DNA from: Tachypleus tridentatus
Lineage: Eukaryota > Arthropoda > Merostomata > Xiphosura > Limulidae
Length of the DNA stretch: 64,000 nt
Direction of reading: 5' to 3'
Assembly (NCBI RefSeq): GCF_004210375.1
Contig: NC_134834.1
Span: forward strand, 155,081,290 to 155,145,289
Made by a program: the position numbers and the translations under genes. Below the pieces are notes generated by a model. That model was not told the DNA's origin. It saw only the letters and a program-made list of their open reading frames with translations, and made no database searches. Below are positions 22,066 to 34,111 of this stretch, one piece after another (within the stretch, counting starts at the first letter, position 1; each line of letters begins with the position of its first letter).

Positions 22066-22168
22066 ATGTATTCTCAAAGCGGCTGGCATGGGTATTAAAA
22101 CTTTAATTAAAATAAAGTATAGAACAACATTTTGACCTTCTTAGGTCGTCTTCAAGTTAATCTGATCG
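22066..22168 (-). repeat. Hairpin-core dispersed repeat, copy c
   Basis: The reverse complement reads AACTTGAAGACGACCTAAGA then AGGTCAAAATGTTGTTC, followed by TTTTAATACCCATGCCAGCC. The stem GACC/GGTC with loop TAAGAA is intact. It is inserted in the degenerate motif zone. Confidence 0.8.
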
Positions 22169-22582
22169 TCATCACGAAAAGCTTAATAGACCTAGTCAAA
22201 TAGCTTTCACGCAGGGGATACTGCCGAGTTTTCTTTGCTCTGGTGCAGGTGAACAAACAGATAAGTCTGCGTAAGTAGCTTTACTTGTAGAAATTAAAGT
22301 TAAACTAATAATGTTTAACAGACTTTGTTAGCTAAAACAGCAAATTACTTGAAGTAGTACGAAGTATATTTTGGAAAGATTGTTTATGGTGCAAACAATG
22401 TTGCCAATTCTCTCCGGTACTGAGTACCGCAACTTATTTTTTAAGGTGGTACTAGTAGGAGGACTTATGTGAGCTACTTTTTCGAATACGGGTGAGATCT
22501 ATTGCTCTGTCAGAAAGTATTTATTCATTGACACTAAAGCTGTCGTTTTGGTTTTTACGTTTACAGGTAGATTTTGTTTTCT

Positions 22583-22707
22583 GCTCCCCAGTAGCATAGC
22601 TGTATGTTTGAGGACTTACACCTTGAAAAACCGGGTTTTGATATCTGTGGTGGGCAGAGAACAGATAGCCCCTTATGTAGCTTTATGCTTAATTCTAAAC
22701 AAACAGA
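22583..22707 (+). mobile_element. Short SINE, family B
   Basis: GCTCCCCAGTAGCATAGCTG, CCGGGTTTTGATATC (decayed B box), GTGGTGGGCAGAGAACAGAT, then GTAGCTTTATGCTTAATTC and an A-rich tail. Confidence 0.85.
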
Positions 22708-23155
22708 TTTTTTTTTGTTTTTAAAAAAACAGGCCCAGTTCACCCAGCTCGGTACCCCTCCTCTTTTTTTTTCCTAGGGTATAACGCACCTGGGCCCGGC
22801 TTTGAAGAGGGACTGGGAATTATTGTAAAAAATTCCTAAAATAATGTAACTTTGGTTTTAATAACATAATATATTGTATATATAAATAATTGTAATGCAG
22901 CATTTTCTCTTATCGTAAGTTGAGAATGCTACTTTTCCCTAATTATTAAATAACACTAACTGTTTAAGACTGTTGTTACTCTGAACTTCATAAAAATTAA
23001 AACAGTATTAGTGTATTCGGACACGAAGTAATTGGATTGAAACAGTTTTATATTATTATTAGAATGATATAAGTTAATTTGCTATATCTTAATTAAATAA
23101 TTTAGAGCAATTGCTACTTAAAAGCTCCTGACTAACACAAAGAAAGGTAGAATGT

Positions 23156-23809
23156 TGGGAAACACAGAGAGACAAATAGACAATAAATACGAGGAACTCA
23201 GTTACGAGGAGGCTGAATATAGCAAGTAAGTTTAGAGATCTCTAAGAGAACAAAATGTAAATATAAGTGCTATTGTAGGGAAAGTCAGACTCTTGAGAAA
23301 GATTCAGAGCCATACAGCCCTACAGAAGAGCTAATCATGTTTTAGAATTAGAAGCAGTCCTAGCAATAAAACAACACCCTGGACTTTTACTGTCGGAGTC
23401 ACTGTATGCCAGAAGACATCGTATTGATGTCAAACAGAGAAGAGGAAGAACAATTGCCAACAGAATTGGCGCAAACTGTAATTCCAAACCTACCGATGTA
23501 CCTTATGAAATAAGACCCACAAAAGTTGGAAAGCGCAAACTAAATATTTTCCACATCTGCATAGGATGGAAGACATTTCTCAGAATCTTATTATTTTCGA
23601 GTGATGATAAACAAGAAGTTACTCTTATAGAAGTTGCTTATTTACTTTATTTATTAATCTTTGTTGGAAAAAGTCAAATACGTTCCATGTTTAGACAGTA
23701 CATACGAATTGATTATGAATTCTTAATCACACAAGTACACGAGAATGGTAATAAATTCCCTCTGGTTTATCCCACTCATTGTTATCCAATATACAACTGG
23801 ACAGACTAA
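23156..23809 (+). CDS. Unidentified coding-like stretch (170 codons open plus an upstream extension)
   Basis: A frame without stops runs from 23,297 to 23,806 (170 codons, TAA at 23,807), unusual for this base composition. It has no ATG near its left end. It contains LELEAVLAIKQHPGLLLSES, then RRHRIDVKQRRGR, and ends PIYNWTD. A second frame upstream (from ATG at about 23,152, MLGNTERQIDNKYEELSYEE) carries an acidic, coiled-coil-like stretch. It ends at AGCAAGTAAGTT, where GTAAGT could be a splice donor. LREQNVNISAIVGKVRLLRK then follows in the same frame before it breaks at about 23,335. This looks like a decayed or intron-split coding sequence of a charged helical protein. I do not recognise the family. 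A pseudogene, a real exon or chance remain possible. Confidence 0.35.
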
Positions 23810-25201
23810 AAATTGCGAAAACCGATTTCCCTCAAGATGTCGTAAGTGAGCTCGAACTCGCAACCTTCCAACCATCACTTCAAAACATTACTTACTGGAC
23901 TGCTTTTCTATTCTGCTTAATGTTGTATGTAAGAGGTTTACTTATAGCTACAATTTAGAAAGTTCTCTGGAAAATTCAGTGGACGTTTTTTTTCAGTAGA
24001 GGGGTTTAGAAGAGAGTCTAAAATACAGAGAAACAGAAGACAACGTTCTCGAAACAAAGAGAGAAAAGGAGTGTAAATACTCCAATATGGTGCTGTAGAG
24101 AATCTTAGACTACGTGTTATTTTTGTTGAGAGAACCTTTCATTCAGAGTTTCAGTTGAATAGCTGGAGGCTTAAGAAACAGCGCTTTTCTTGGGTTCTTT
24201 ACACTTTGGAGAAATATGACAAGGTGTTGGAAAACACTTGCTTGGAATTATTACTTCTGTCAATGAAACTCTTATCTTTCACCCTAAGCCAACGTGAGTT
24301 TATTAAGCTGTTTGATGATACAACTATAAGCACCTTAATTGACTAAGTTCTCTACAGCTGGAATAGATTCCATTCTATGTCACACATAGAACGAACGTCA
24401 GCTATTTTAAGGTATGCATATGCTTAATCTCACACAAAGAAAGGTGGTGTAGAATAAAGGTTTTTACAGTTTGTTATGGATAATTATTCCACAGGAGAAA
24501 ATATATTTAGTTTGTTAGTACAAATACTTAAAATACTTTACTATGAGAGTCAAACTTATAACGAAGATTAGATTTGCATGGGGGGTACAAGGCATATTTC
24601 GGGTATTAATTCGTGAATATCTTTACTGCTACAAGGAAACCACTCATTTAACTTGCTCATTTAAACAGTTGTAGTTTCATCTGTAGAATGCAGAAACTTA
24701 TTTTGTGTTGAAGCGGCTATGTGTCTCATTTTCATGATTAACAAACCTGTATTTAATGGTATTTTCAAATGCACTTATTACCCTCAAAGGTAATCAGCTA
24801 GGTTCCGTATGATAATAACAAGTGCACCAGCAAATGTTACAGAGTTAAACTGTATTCTCCGACTTTTTATTATGCTATGAAGAATGGAAAAGACTAGAAA
24901 CAGTGTATTGCAGTGTGAACAACCTTTACTTGGTGCATTAAATAATAAAAATGAATGTATTAATTAAAGACAGCACCTTTATTAAGACTCCAAATATCAC
25001 TATGAATAAGAATATTTTGTTGAACACTGGAGCAAAATCTTTCCTAGTGTGAGAAAATATGCATGGAACAATGGCGCCATTCTTGTCAGGATGCATGTGC
25101 CACTCATGACACTGTTGAACATTCCTATCAAACAATAAAGGAGGTTGTAACATCAAAGCATTTCCTGACTCACCAGTGACAAATATCACTGTCTACTTTT
25201 G
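23810..25201. other. AT-rich DNA with isolated short frames, nothing recognised
   Basis: The + frame at 24,155-24,346 can be extended upstream without a stop to about 24,100, but has no family features. No known repeats. Confidence 0.4.
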
Positions 25202-25321
25202 TCCCCCGCTGGTACAGCGGTAAGTCTACGGATTTACAACGCTAAAATCAGGGGTTCGATTCCTCTCGGTGGACTCAGCAGATAGTCCGATGTGGCTTTG
25301 CTACAAGAAAACACACACAAA
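25202..25321 (+). mobile_element. Short SINE, family B variant C
   Basis: CCCCGCTGGTACAGCGGTAAG, then GGGGTTCGATTCCTC (a good B box), then GGTGGACTCAGCAGATAG, CGATGTGGCTTTGCTACAAG and AAAACACACACAA. The head resembles family B but the 3' end is distinct, and it is shared with the fragment at 18,735. Confidence 0.8.
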
Positions 25322-26775
25322 CTGTCTACTTTTACGTAGTATTTCCTACTTTACAAAAATCTTTCCCACGAGAAGGTGCACGTGATACCATAGACAAATG
25401 ATCCAAAACAAAAGGTTAGTGTTAAAAGAAACTTAGCTGCTTTCTTGACCAATATTCTTTATTAAAAGTAAATACACTCTAATTACTAAAAATGCAAACA
25501 TTTTTTACATTAGATAAAAATGTAGAAAACACGTAGTATGCCCTCATATTATAATTTAAAACTGTTGAAGCACAAGATGCTACAAGTGAGAAGTAAAAGC
25601 TTTTAGATATCTGAATTTACTTTTTGATTTACCACATTGAAAATATAAAGCTTTTACTTGTAGTTATTATAGTGCATAATGGGCTTTTAAAAATCAATAA
25701 CATTAATAATCTACTTAAGTTAAGCACGTGTTTTTGGATAGCGTGGTAAACGTCGTTGATTTATTTGAACAATGGGATATTAACAATACTGTAAGAAGAA
25801 TGAATGAAACTAAGAAAACTGCTGAAGGACAAAAGGTAAGTGGTGTCTTTAAAACAAAAAGATGATAAATGTTCTGGTAATTGTAATGGAAACCTGGAAG
25901 ATGGTTACACTGTAGTGTTATGGTAATTCTGAAGATATCAGTGTTCAACTGCAAACACCTTTCAGGTGTAACAACGTTTGCATTCTTGATGAATTTTGGT
26001 CACTTTCTCAAGACAACCCTCAGCAGTTTGTAAAGTAAATTGCAACAGACGTTATGTCAGTTTCATCACATTTTCTTAGCTTGCTCCAGCAAGTGTTATC
26101 TTATGTGAACATACCAATGGATATTCTTCATGTACTTATAAGCTAGCTTATTAGATATGTTCCCAAGCACAATAACTGCTCTGCACGTGTTTCTAATCCT
26201 TCTTTTGATCGACAACAGCTGATAGATCGTTCAGGAAAGATCAATTTACGAGGAAAGATTACGTAATATACAAACGTGTTAATTGAGATGGACATTGCTA
26301 AGAAGTGTAGTTTTGACAACGTAATTGGGTACACTAACTACTAGCCCATCAAGAGAAGTTCTGTTACCAATATAAGAGGGATCTATCTCTGCTGACAAGT
26401 CCCATCACTTTTTCTTTTCGTTTTTTTTCAGAGATTTAGTTTCAAACTCTTCGTGTGGCTCCTACACCTGTAGTTTTATTGTACCCATCATCGCAACTGT
26501 CATGTTCAAATACTGCAGTTATGTAACAACAGGGAGATAGCTGACCTACTTTTGTTTGACGAGGGCACGACTTATTTTTTTCCAGTTCAAAATGAAGAAG
26601 ATCGGTCGTAATACCGTCTTTATTACAACTTCTAACTCCATTGTTTACTGTTACTAAAAGCTGGTGAAGTAATACATCAGAAACACAAGGGTGAAGATTT
26701 CAAAATATCTGATTTTCTTTTAAGCCAACCTCCCCTTTCCGAGTTTTCTGCTTTCAAGCAGTCTTAATACGAAAT
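25322..26775. other. AT-rich intergenic DNA upstream of histone H4
   Basis: No coding signal recognised. Short - strand frames at 25,715-25,954 and 26,143-26,334 have no family features. Confidence 0.45.
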
Positions 26776-26781
26776 ATTCTG

Positions 26782-26825
26782 ATTGGTTTATAAAATTTAT
26801 AACGTAAAAGGAAATTTACAGTTCA
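26782..26825 (+). promoter_or_regulatory. Candidate histone H4 promoter
   Basis: An inverted CCAAT box (ATTGG, 26,782-26,786) lies just before TATAAAA (26,789-26,795). Transcription would start near 26,820. A donor-like ACG|GTATGT at 26,923 could end a 5' untranslated exon spliced to the acceptor at 27,211. This is an inference from motifs and spacing. Confidence 0.4.
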
Positions 26826-27186
26826 GTAGGAAACCGATAAAAGGCATGGAATGGATGGTCAAAATACGATGTGGTGATACAAAGTTTGTTGATATTTTGT
26901 CTGATTGTTGGGATTTTTAACGGTATGTACTTTTTATTTATTTTTGTAATAAGTGCTTTTATAATTCCCACCGCAACGCATGTTGATATTATATTTAATT
27001 ATTATGGAAAGTTATTTAAATGTTTTGTTTTCTCTTTATTACTTGTGTATTTTGAATAGGATTACCTGTTTGTTATCTGAAACTTAATTGTCTTTAGAAC
27101 TCTGATTAGTGTTCCCCCCCCCTCGCATAAAAATATTAATGCTATCCTTTATATTTTTTAAAATCTTTTTATATATGCTCCTTTAA

Positions 27187-27868
<682 letters not shown>

Positions 27869-27929
27869 GATCTTTGTACCACGGTCTGTTTTTAACGTGT
27901 ATTAATTATTTTTTTTTTATGAATACTTT

Positions 27930-27936
27930 AAATAAA
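27930..27936 (+). terminator. Polyadenylation signal of histone H4
   Basis: AATAAA in TTTAAATAAAGTTTATG, about 60 bp after the stop codon. No GGYYCTT-type histone stem-loop was seen between. Confidence 0.7.
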
Positions 27937-28181
27937 GTTTATGCAACACACATAGTACACTTAATCTCTAAACGTATCTGACATCAGTTGAGTTAGAAAA
28001 TGAATGTTAAAACTTTTTTATTTTTATAGTTTGAAAAATTATAATTGAACTTGCAATATCACAAGTTTTAAATTTTGTAACGTCAGATTCGTTTTATAAA
28101 AGAAGCCACCCCCATTGGTGATTATCATGCTTATCAAAAACAAAGGGAAGGAAGGAGGATGTCATATTTATATATATATAT

Positions 28182-28230
28182 AAATAAAAGGGGAGTAAAT
28201 GTACATTGTATTTTACTTCCCTTTTATTCA
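28182..28230. repeat. Near-perfect hairpin downstream of histone H4
   Basis: AATAAAAGGGGAGTAAA and its inverted copy TTTACTTCCCTTTTATT (one mismatch, about 17-bp arms) surround a loop of about 12 nt. It is preceded by a (TA)n run. It could be a small MITE remnant. Confidence 0.8.
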
Positions 28231-28453
28231 TTTATTACACATTGTTTTTCAAGCATCCAAAAAATCTACGACGTAATATTTAAAAGAAATATGACACAGT
28301 GCAAAGTCATTTAGAAGTGCTTTTACATGATACGCTGGTTCACTTACTTTCTTCAGTAGGTTGCTGTATATTAATAGTTAATCATGTTTGCTACATTTTA
28401 ACTTCCCATAACTCAAGGGCACTTGTCAAAAGATGATGCTTTTTTTCTGGGGT

Positions 28454-28730
28454 GGCCTGGCATGACCAAGTGGTTAAGGCGTTCGACTAGTAATCTGAGG
28501 GTCGTGGGTTTGAATGCCCGTCGTACCAAACACGCTCGTCCTTTCAGCCGTAGGGGCGTTATAATGTAACGGTCAATCCCACTATTCGTTTGTAAAGGAG
28601 TAGCCCAAGAGTTGGCGGTGGATGGTGGTGATGACTATTTGCCTTCCCTCTAGTCTTACACTGCTAAATTAGGGACGGCTAATGCAGATAGCCCTCGTCT
28701 GGCTTGGAACGAAATTAAAACAAACAAACA
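28454..28730 (+). mobile_element. SINE family A, full length
   Basis: GGCCTGGCATGACC head, GGTTTGAATGCCC (B box with one change), full body, tail AAACAAACAAAC. Confidence 0.9.
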
Positions 28731-31067
28731 TTCTTTTCGTTCACTTATTGAACTACCACACTTTTAAAGAAAAGTTATTAATTTTTTATCCTTTTTTTTT
28801 AACTTTTATTTTTTTACATGGAATAAAGAAGGGGGACCCCCAACAAAACTGAAGTTGAAAACTACCAAAAGGAGGGAGGGGAGAAATTACCAGGGAACTG
28901 AGTTTTAGATGTACTTGTCTACGTCATCCACAGAGACCAATACATCTACCAAAAGAAATGGGGGGGGGGGGTCTTGCTTATCTCAACTGAAGAAGTTTGG
29001 TGTCGTAGCTGCTGTACGATTCGGTTGGAATCTATTTCCTTGGGTATTTTCCAGCTTAGTCTATTGTTGTCTAAGCTCTTTGATTAAATATTGCTTCCAA
29101 TGCGTTGTGTGATCTGTCTTCTTATCAACGAGATGCTCAACAAAATTATTAGAAACTGTGGACACTGGTTGCTGCTTTAAAGGAATAAAATTATCAAATT
29201 ATGATACTGCATTATTTTTAGTCAGTTAACTGACTGCCACGTGAATTCAAACTGTCTCCTTTAAAAGTTTTAATTTATTGCTACCTAGTTACAAGAATGA
29301 CTTGCGACTTGTAATTATGATCATACCACGAAAGCCACTAGATGGCAGTAGAACATGATATAAACATTTTGTTAGCGTTGCAGTTTTCGTACTCAATATT
29401 AAACGAATACGAATATACTTTATTCATTTAAGTCGCTCCAATGCACAAATAAAATACGTTCATTAAAACGTAACATATTGGTGCTGGTAAGTTATATTAC
29501 TGAAAAAATAATTACATAAAGTTTAGCTGTAATGGAAGACACTCGCGTTGATTTCAAAACGTTATTATGTCTCTCTATTAAAGATTTTAATTTGAGGATT
29601 TGTGTTTGAACAATTAACTCGAAATCAAGGACGATCCGTCAAGCGAGGACCTTTTTTCTTTTTTTTTCGGGTACATGCAAAAGTCTGAAAATATCAAACT
29701 CGTACTTCATTAGATATCGATACCTGTGAAAAGTGTTCAGCATTTTTTATTTTATTTACACAACATATTAACACTGTCTTTGCATTGTATCATTCATAAT
29801 TAATTGGCCACAATTGTGATATTGACAAAATGGTGTAGATAAGGTAATTTTAGGTTCTTCTATCTTATCATAGCATACTTTATATAATGTTTTCACGAAA
29901 TGAATTTCTAAATGATAAATAGGATGTATAGAATATACATATTTAATACAGAGTTATATTAGTTCCAACTCGTTCTTTTACAGAAGCTAGGTGATACTCC
30001 ATTTTATATTTATAAAATATTACCTTCAAATGGAATTTTGCTTTTTCATCTACTCGTATTAAATGTGTGTAAGTGTTACAAAAGTTTCGTCTTACTTTAA
30101 CCAACTATTGTGGGTGCATTAACATACAACACTAAATTCTTAACATTTAGAAATTTTCAAACTTTTTCGTACATTTTATAACAAGTACCCATAGTAACTC
30201 AAAAGTAACACATCAGTATCGGTAGAAATCGTTTCACACAATAATATAAAACTGAAGTTTTGTGAAATAGTGGAACGAGATACAGTTTAATTTATCATCC
30301 TTCAGTGGTACTTCAATCAGGAGCCTAAACAATGCTACAGAGTAGGGTAGGCTATTCCCCTCCAAAAAGGATCTTTCCTTCTATATAAATGATTTAAATA
30401 ATTGAATGAATGTCATGTTAATTGAATGTTTTATAAAGCCTTCAAATAGATATTACGCAACCAGCTGTATTAAAGTGATGCTTGAAAGCCGTTTCCAACT
30501 TAAAATTTACTTACTTTCCAATGAAATGAAATGTAATAGCTTTTGGACTATACTCACTTTGTGACGTATGCTGCTGCCAGTGAGATATCTCGCCGAGTAC
30601 AAGAGCTAGTTGGATTGACTAGGAATGCAAAACCTGAAGATAAATATCTTAAGTGCTGTACCTTTGACTAATAGAGTATTGTGATTGAGACTTTGTTACA
30701 TATCCAGCCCACTCAACGTCGCAAGTTTAAAGGTAATTGGTATTAAAGTTAATTTTCTTTATCAGCCTAAATACAGGTCTAATGGTATGTAGGTATAAAA
30801 TGTTTCTTTACTTGCTATGGTAACATGGTAGTATTACAAATCATTGTTGTATTTTGTTTGTGGTTCCACACTGTCATGGTGGCAAAATGTGCTTCATGAG
30901 ACTTAACATTATCTTGTTTTAGTGTCTTAAACCTTTTTTTCTTTTATCAGATTATGTCCTCTGCTCATAAAGATAACTCATTGCTGTATCTATAAACTGA
31001 GTTTTTAAATTATACGTGGCTTTCTTTGTGACTAGTTCGACAGAGATTCAGTTTTAGAGGCGGAAAG
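28731..31067. other. AT-rich intergenic DNA between H4 and a hAT element
   Basis: No gene recognised. It contains a G11 run at about 28,961-28,971 and a CTCF-type motif CCACTAGATGGCAG at 29,335-29,348. The frame at 28,909-29,112 crosses the G run and is not credible as a gene. Confidence 0.45.
29335..29348 (+). promoter_or_regulatory. Candidate CTCF binding motif
   Basis: CCACTAGATGGCAG fits the core consensus CCASYAGRKGGCRS at every position. CTCF and this core are conserved in many bilaterians. A chance match in a window of this size is unlikely but possible. It lies in unique-looking DNA between the H4 gene and the hAT element. Confidence 0.35.
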
Positions 31068-31530
31068 ATGTAAACCAGGGGTGTGCAACAGGCGGCCCGC
31101 GGGCCACAACCCGGCCCGCCAAGCCATTTAGTGTGGCCCTAGTTGTTGTAATCTAACCATGTGGCCTGATCTGTAATCCAACGCAAATGGAATATTTTTA
31201 AAAGCATCGATCCTACGGGATTCCCAGGCTTCGACTCGACAAACTTCTAAAATTATCTTTGCTAGAGAGGAGCAGGCCGAATTCGATTGGTCGGCCTCCT
31301 TAGGGCATGAATAGGTGACGTGCACTAGCACTATTGTCTACGACTCAACGTCATGTCCTGAACCTCGCCTTCGCCTGCTGGCGACAATTTTCCCTAACCT
31401 CTGCTGTCCGTCATTCATTATTGGTGAAAATTTTATTACCTTTTACAGTTACTACAAGAGATTGAAGGTAAATTGATTATTATTTAGCATATTGTTGTGA
31501 CTTTACTGAATTTATTAAAATTTTTGCTTT

Positions 31531-31984
31531 CAGATGCACCTCGTTATTCGCGGGGGTTACGTTCTTTACCCTCCCGCGAATAGCGAAAAACCGCGAATAT
31601 TGGATGCAGTTTTAAAACGTATATGTATGCGATTATATACTATATGAAATGCTTCCCAAACACTAATGATACTTATACTCATTGATGCAGTAATAATGTA
31701 GCAATATTGCATACTGTTATGTATTTCACTAAATTGTACCCTGCGTTACCGGGCTGTGGTTTGCCGTTTGCGTTGTTGGGGAAGCTGAGGCAGTCAGCCA
31801 ATAGCAGTCCAATCTTGTTTGGTGAAGACGACAATTGATAAAAACGGCTTGATTGAGTAAATACAACAGAAATCTCCTCGAAAAGCCCTTTCAGTCTCTG
31901 TGACCTACAAAAACGCAGTTCGCGCATAACCCGCGAATATGCGGGGCCGCGAATGGCGAACCGCGAATAGGCGAGGTCACACTG
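31531..31984. mobile_element. Tigger/pogo-type MITE nested in the hAT element
   Basis: The left end CAGATGCACCTCGTTATTCG and the right end (reverse complement CAGTGTGACCTCGCCTATTC) are imperfect inverted repeats typical of Tigger-type elements, with repeated GCGAATA motifs inside. TA follows the right end. The left flank has TT, so the TA duplication is altered. It has no coding capacity; the 123-codon - strand frame at 31,679-32,050 is incidental. Confidence 0.8.
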
Positions 31985-32155
31985 TATTTTGCTATTCTCA
32001 ATTAATTTAAGTACCGGAAGGCTATGATCGGGATGCCAATTTAGAAACATGTGTTTCTGTCCATAAGAGGTTCCATGTGTAAATAAATTCTATGTTTTTT
32101 TCTACTTTGCTATTTTCGTGAGAATAATTTTTCTTTTGATTTCAGGGCTAGTAAA

Positions 32156-33940
32156 ATGTCAGCAGTTAAGAAACGAAAATTGATGATGAGGGAAGGTTAT
32201 TCAACAGTGAATGGTGCACAAAATATCTTGTTGTCCCACATAATCAAGGTGTTGTCTGCCTCGTCTGTCAAACTACAATTGCAGTCATGAAAGAGTACAA
32301 TATTAAGCGACATTACGCAACTAAGCACTCCTCCCAGTTTGATGAAATTGTTGGTCAGGCACGAAAGGACAAAATTGAACATTTAAAACATCCATTGAAA
32401 AGCAACAAGGTGTTTTACCACTTTCAAGAAAAATTCAGAACTGGTGACAAAACTGAGTTTTAAGCTTTGTGAATGTATGGCAGAAAAGGGAAAGCCTTTC
32501 AGTGATGGAGAATTTATTAAAATTGTTTAACAATATTCACAGAATATGCATGTCCAGAGAAAAATATTTGGTGGAGCAAACTAGCCTTTCCCGCTTTACT
32601 GTCTCACGCAGGACAAAAGATCTTTCAGAGGACATCAAAGAAACTTTGAAAGAGAGATTGAATTCGTGTGAAGCTTTCAGTCTGGCTTTGGATGAAAGCA
32701 CTGATATCAATGACACATCCCAACTTGTCATTTTCATCAGAGCTGTTACTGCAGGCTTTGATGTTTTCGAAGAGTTTTAGATATGGCAAGCCTTTCCTCC
32801 ACAACCACAGGACAGGATATTTGTGAACAAGTGCTTAAGGTTGTAGAAAAGTTTGAACTGAATCCTTATAAATTATGTGGTGTTACAACAGATGGTGCTC
32901 CTTCCATGACAGGTAGGACAAATGGATTCACCAAGAAATTTCTAACTGCAATTGGAGCACAAGACGTAGTTGTAAGCCATTGCATTATTCACCAAGAGAG
33001 CTTGTGCACCAAAGTTCTGGATTTTGCAGAAGTCATGAAAAATGTCGTCCAATGCGTAAATTATATTCGAACACGAGGATTAAATCATCGACAATTTAAA
33101 ACTTTTAGATGAGCTGAACAGTGAGTATTCAGATGTTTTGTACTTCTCTGCTGTACGTTGGCTTAGTAGAGCTGCTACTTTGAAGAGATTCTGGAATCTG
33201 CGAGAGGAGATTAAGTTCTTCATGGAGAGCAAACGTCAGAATGTGGACTTCTTGAGCAATGAGAACTGGCTGAATGACTTAGCATTCCTCACAGACATTA
33301 CACAGCATCTGTCTGATTTAAACTTAAAGCTACAAGAGAAAAGTCAACTTGTGAATAAGTTGTTTGAGCATATTTGTGCTTTTGAGAAGAAATTGGAACT
33401 TTTCAGGTTCAGTTGAGAAGAGCCATATTGACCCATTTTACATGTCTTGCAACCAGGAAACTGGAATTTCCTAATCTGGATTGCACCAAATATGGAATCA
33501 GTGTACAAAAGCTGCGTGATGAGTTTGCAAACAGATTTCCAGATTTCAGACAAACTGAAATTAGATTGAAATTGTTTGCTCAACCTTTTGATTTGGCAGT
33601 GGAAGACAGTCCTGATGATTGCCAAATGGAACTCATTGAACTGCAGGCTGACATGGACACTAAAAGGAAATTCTCTGAAAACAGTTTGCTAGACTTTTAC
33701 AAACTCTGTGTACGTGAAAAGTTTCCCAATTTCTCCCGTCATGCACAAAGAATTGCCTCCCTTTTTGGTAGCACCTACTGCTGTGAGCAATTTTTCTCCA
33801 AAATGAAGCTCATCAAAACCAAATGTAGAAGTCAGCTGACTGATGAACATTTGACCAGTCAGTTAAGAGTGGCAACCACTTCTGTCAAAGCTGATATTGA
33901 CAAGCTCTGCAAGGACTCTAAATTTCAAGTGTCGCACTAA
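32156..33940 (+). pseudogene. hAT transposase (BED finger, GTF2IRD2/ZBED-like), frameshifted
   Basis: ATG at 32,156 follows an acceptor-like TTTGATTTCAG. A BED-type zinc finger (CLVCQ and ATKH blocks, 32,258-32,330) appears after an early frameshift. LALDESTDINDTSQLVIFI (first catalytic Asp, about 32,690) and GVTTDGAPSMTG (second Asp, about 32,880) then mark the RNase H-like fold. YFSAVRWLSR lies at about 33,140, and the C-terminal dimerisation block is SLFGSTYCCEQFFSKMKLIK (catalytic Glu, about 33,755-33,815). Breaks are a stop at about 32,461, TAG at 32,778, and frame changes near 33,110 and 33,410. The last 175 codons are open. The family resembles the hAT lineage that gave rise to vertebrate GTF2IRD2 and ZBED genes. 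It cannot make a full enzyme as it stands. Confidence 0.9.
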
Positions 33941-34111
33941 AATGATCACTCATGCAAAAATATAAAATATTATTGCTTGCATTTTGAGAATTTTTTTTTA
34001 ATTTATTGTGCATGTACACGAATAAGCTTGTTTTTTAAGTGGCCCCGCTTGATTGATGAAGTTGGTTATATGGCCCACCGACGAAAAATGCTGCACACCC
34101 CTGATGTAAAC

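Larger units (their letters stand above)
31076..34103 (+). mobile_element. Complete hAT transposon with intact 8-bp target duplication
   Basis: The element starts CAGGGGTGTGCA (31,076) and ends TGCACACCCCTG (34,103), perfect 12-bp terminal inverted repeats. A perfect 8-bp duplication ATGTAAAC flanks it (31,068-31,075 and 34,104-34,111). Sub-terminal GGCCACA/TGGCCC blocks are also inverted. Length is 3,028 bp including a nested MITE (31,531-31,984). The transposase pseudogene is on the + strand. Confidence 0.96.

Noticed and set aside
28909-29112. 67-codon frame across a G11 run
   Set aside because: Homopolymer-dependent frame with no family features.
31679-32050. 123-codon - strand frame
   Set aside because: It lies in the non-coding Tigger-type MITE and its right flank.
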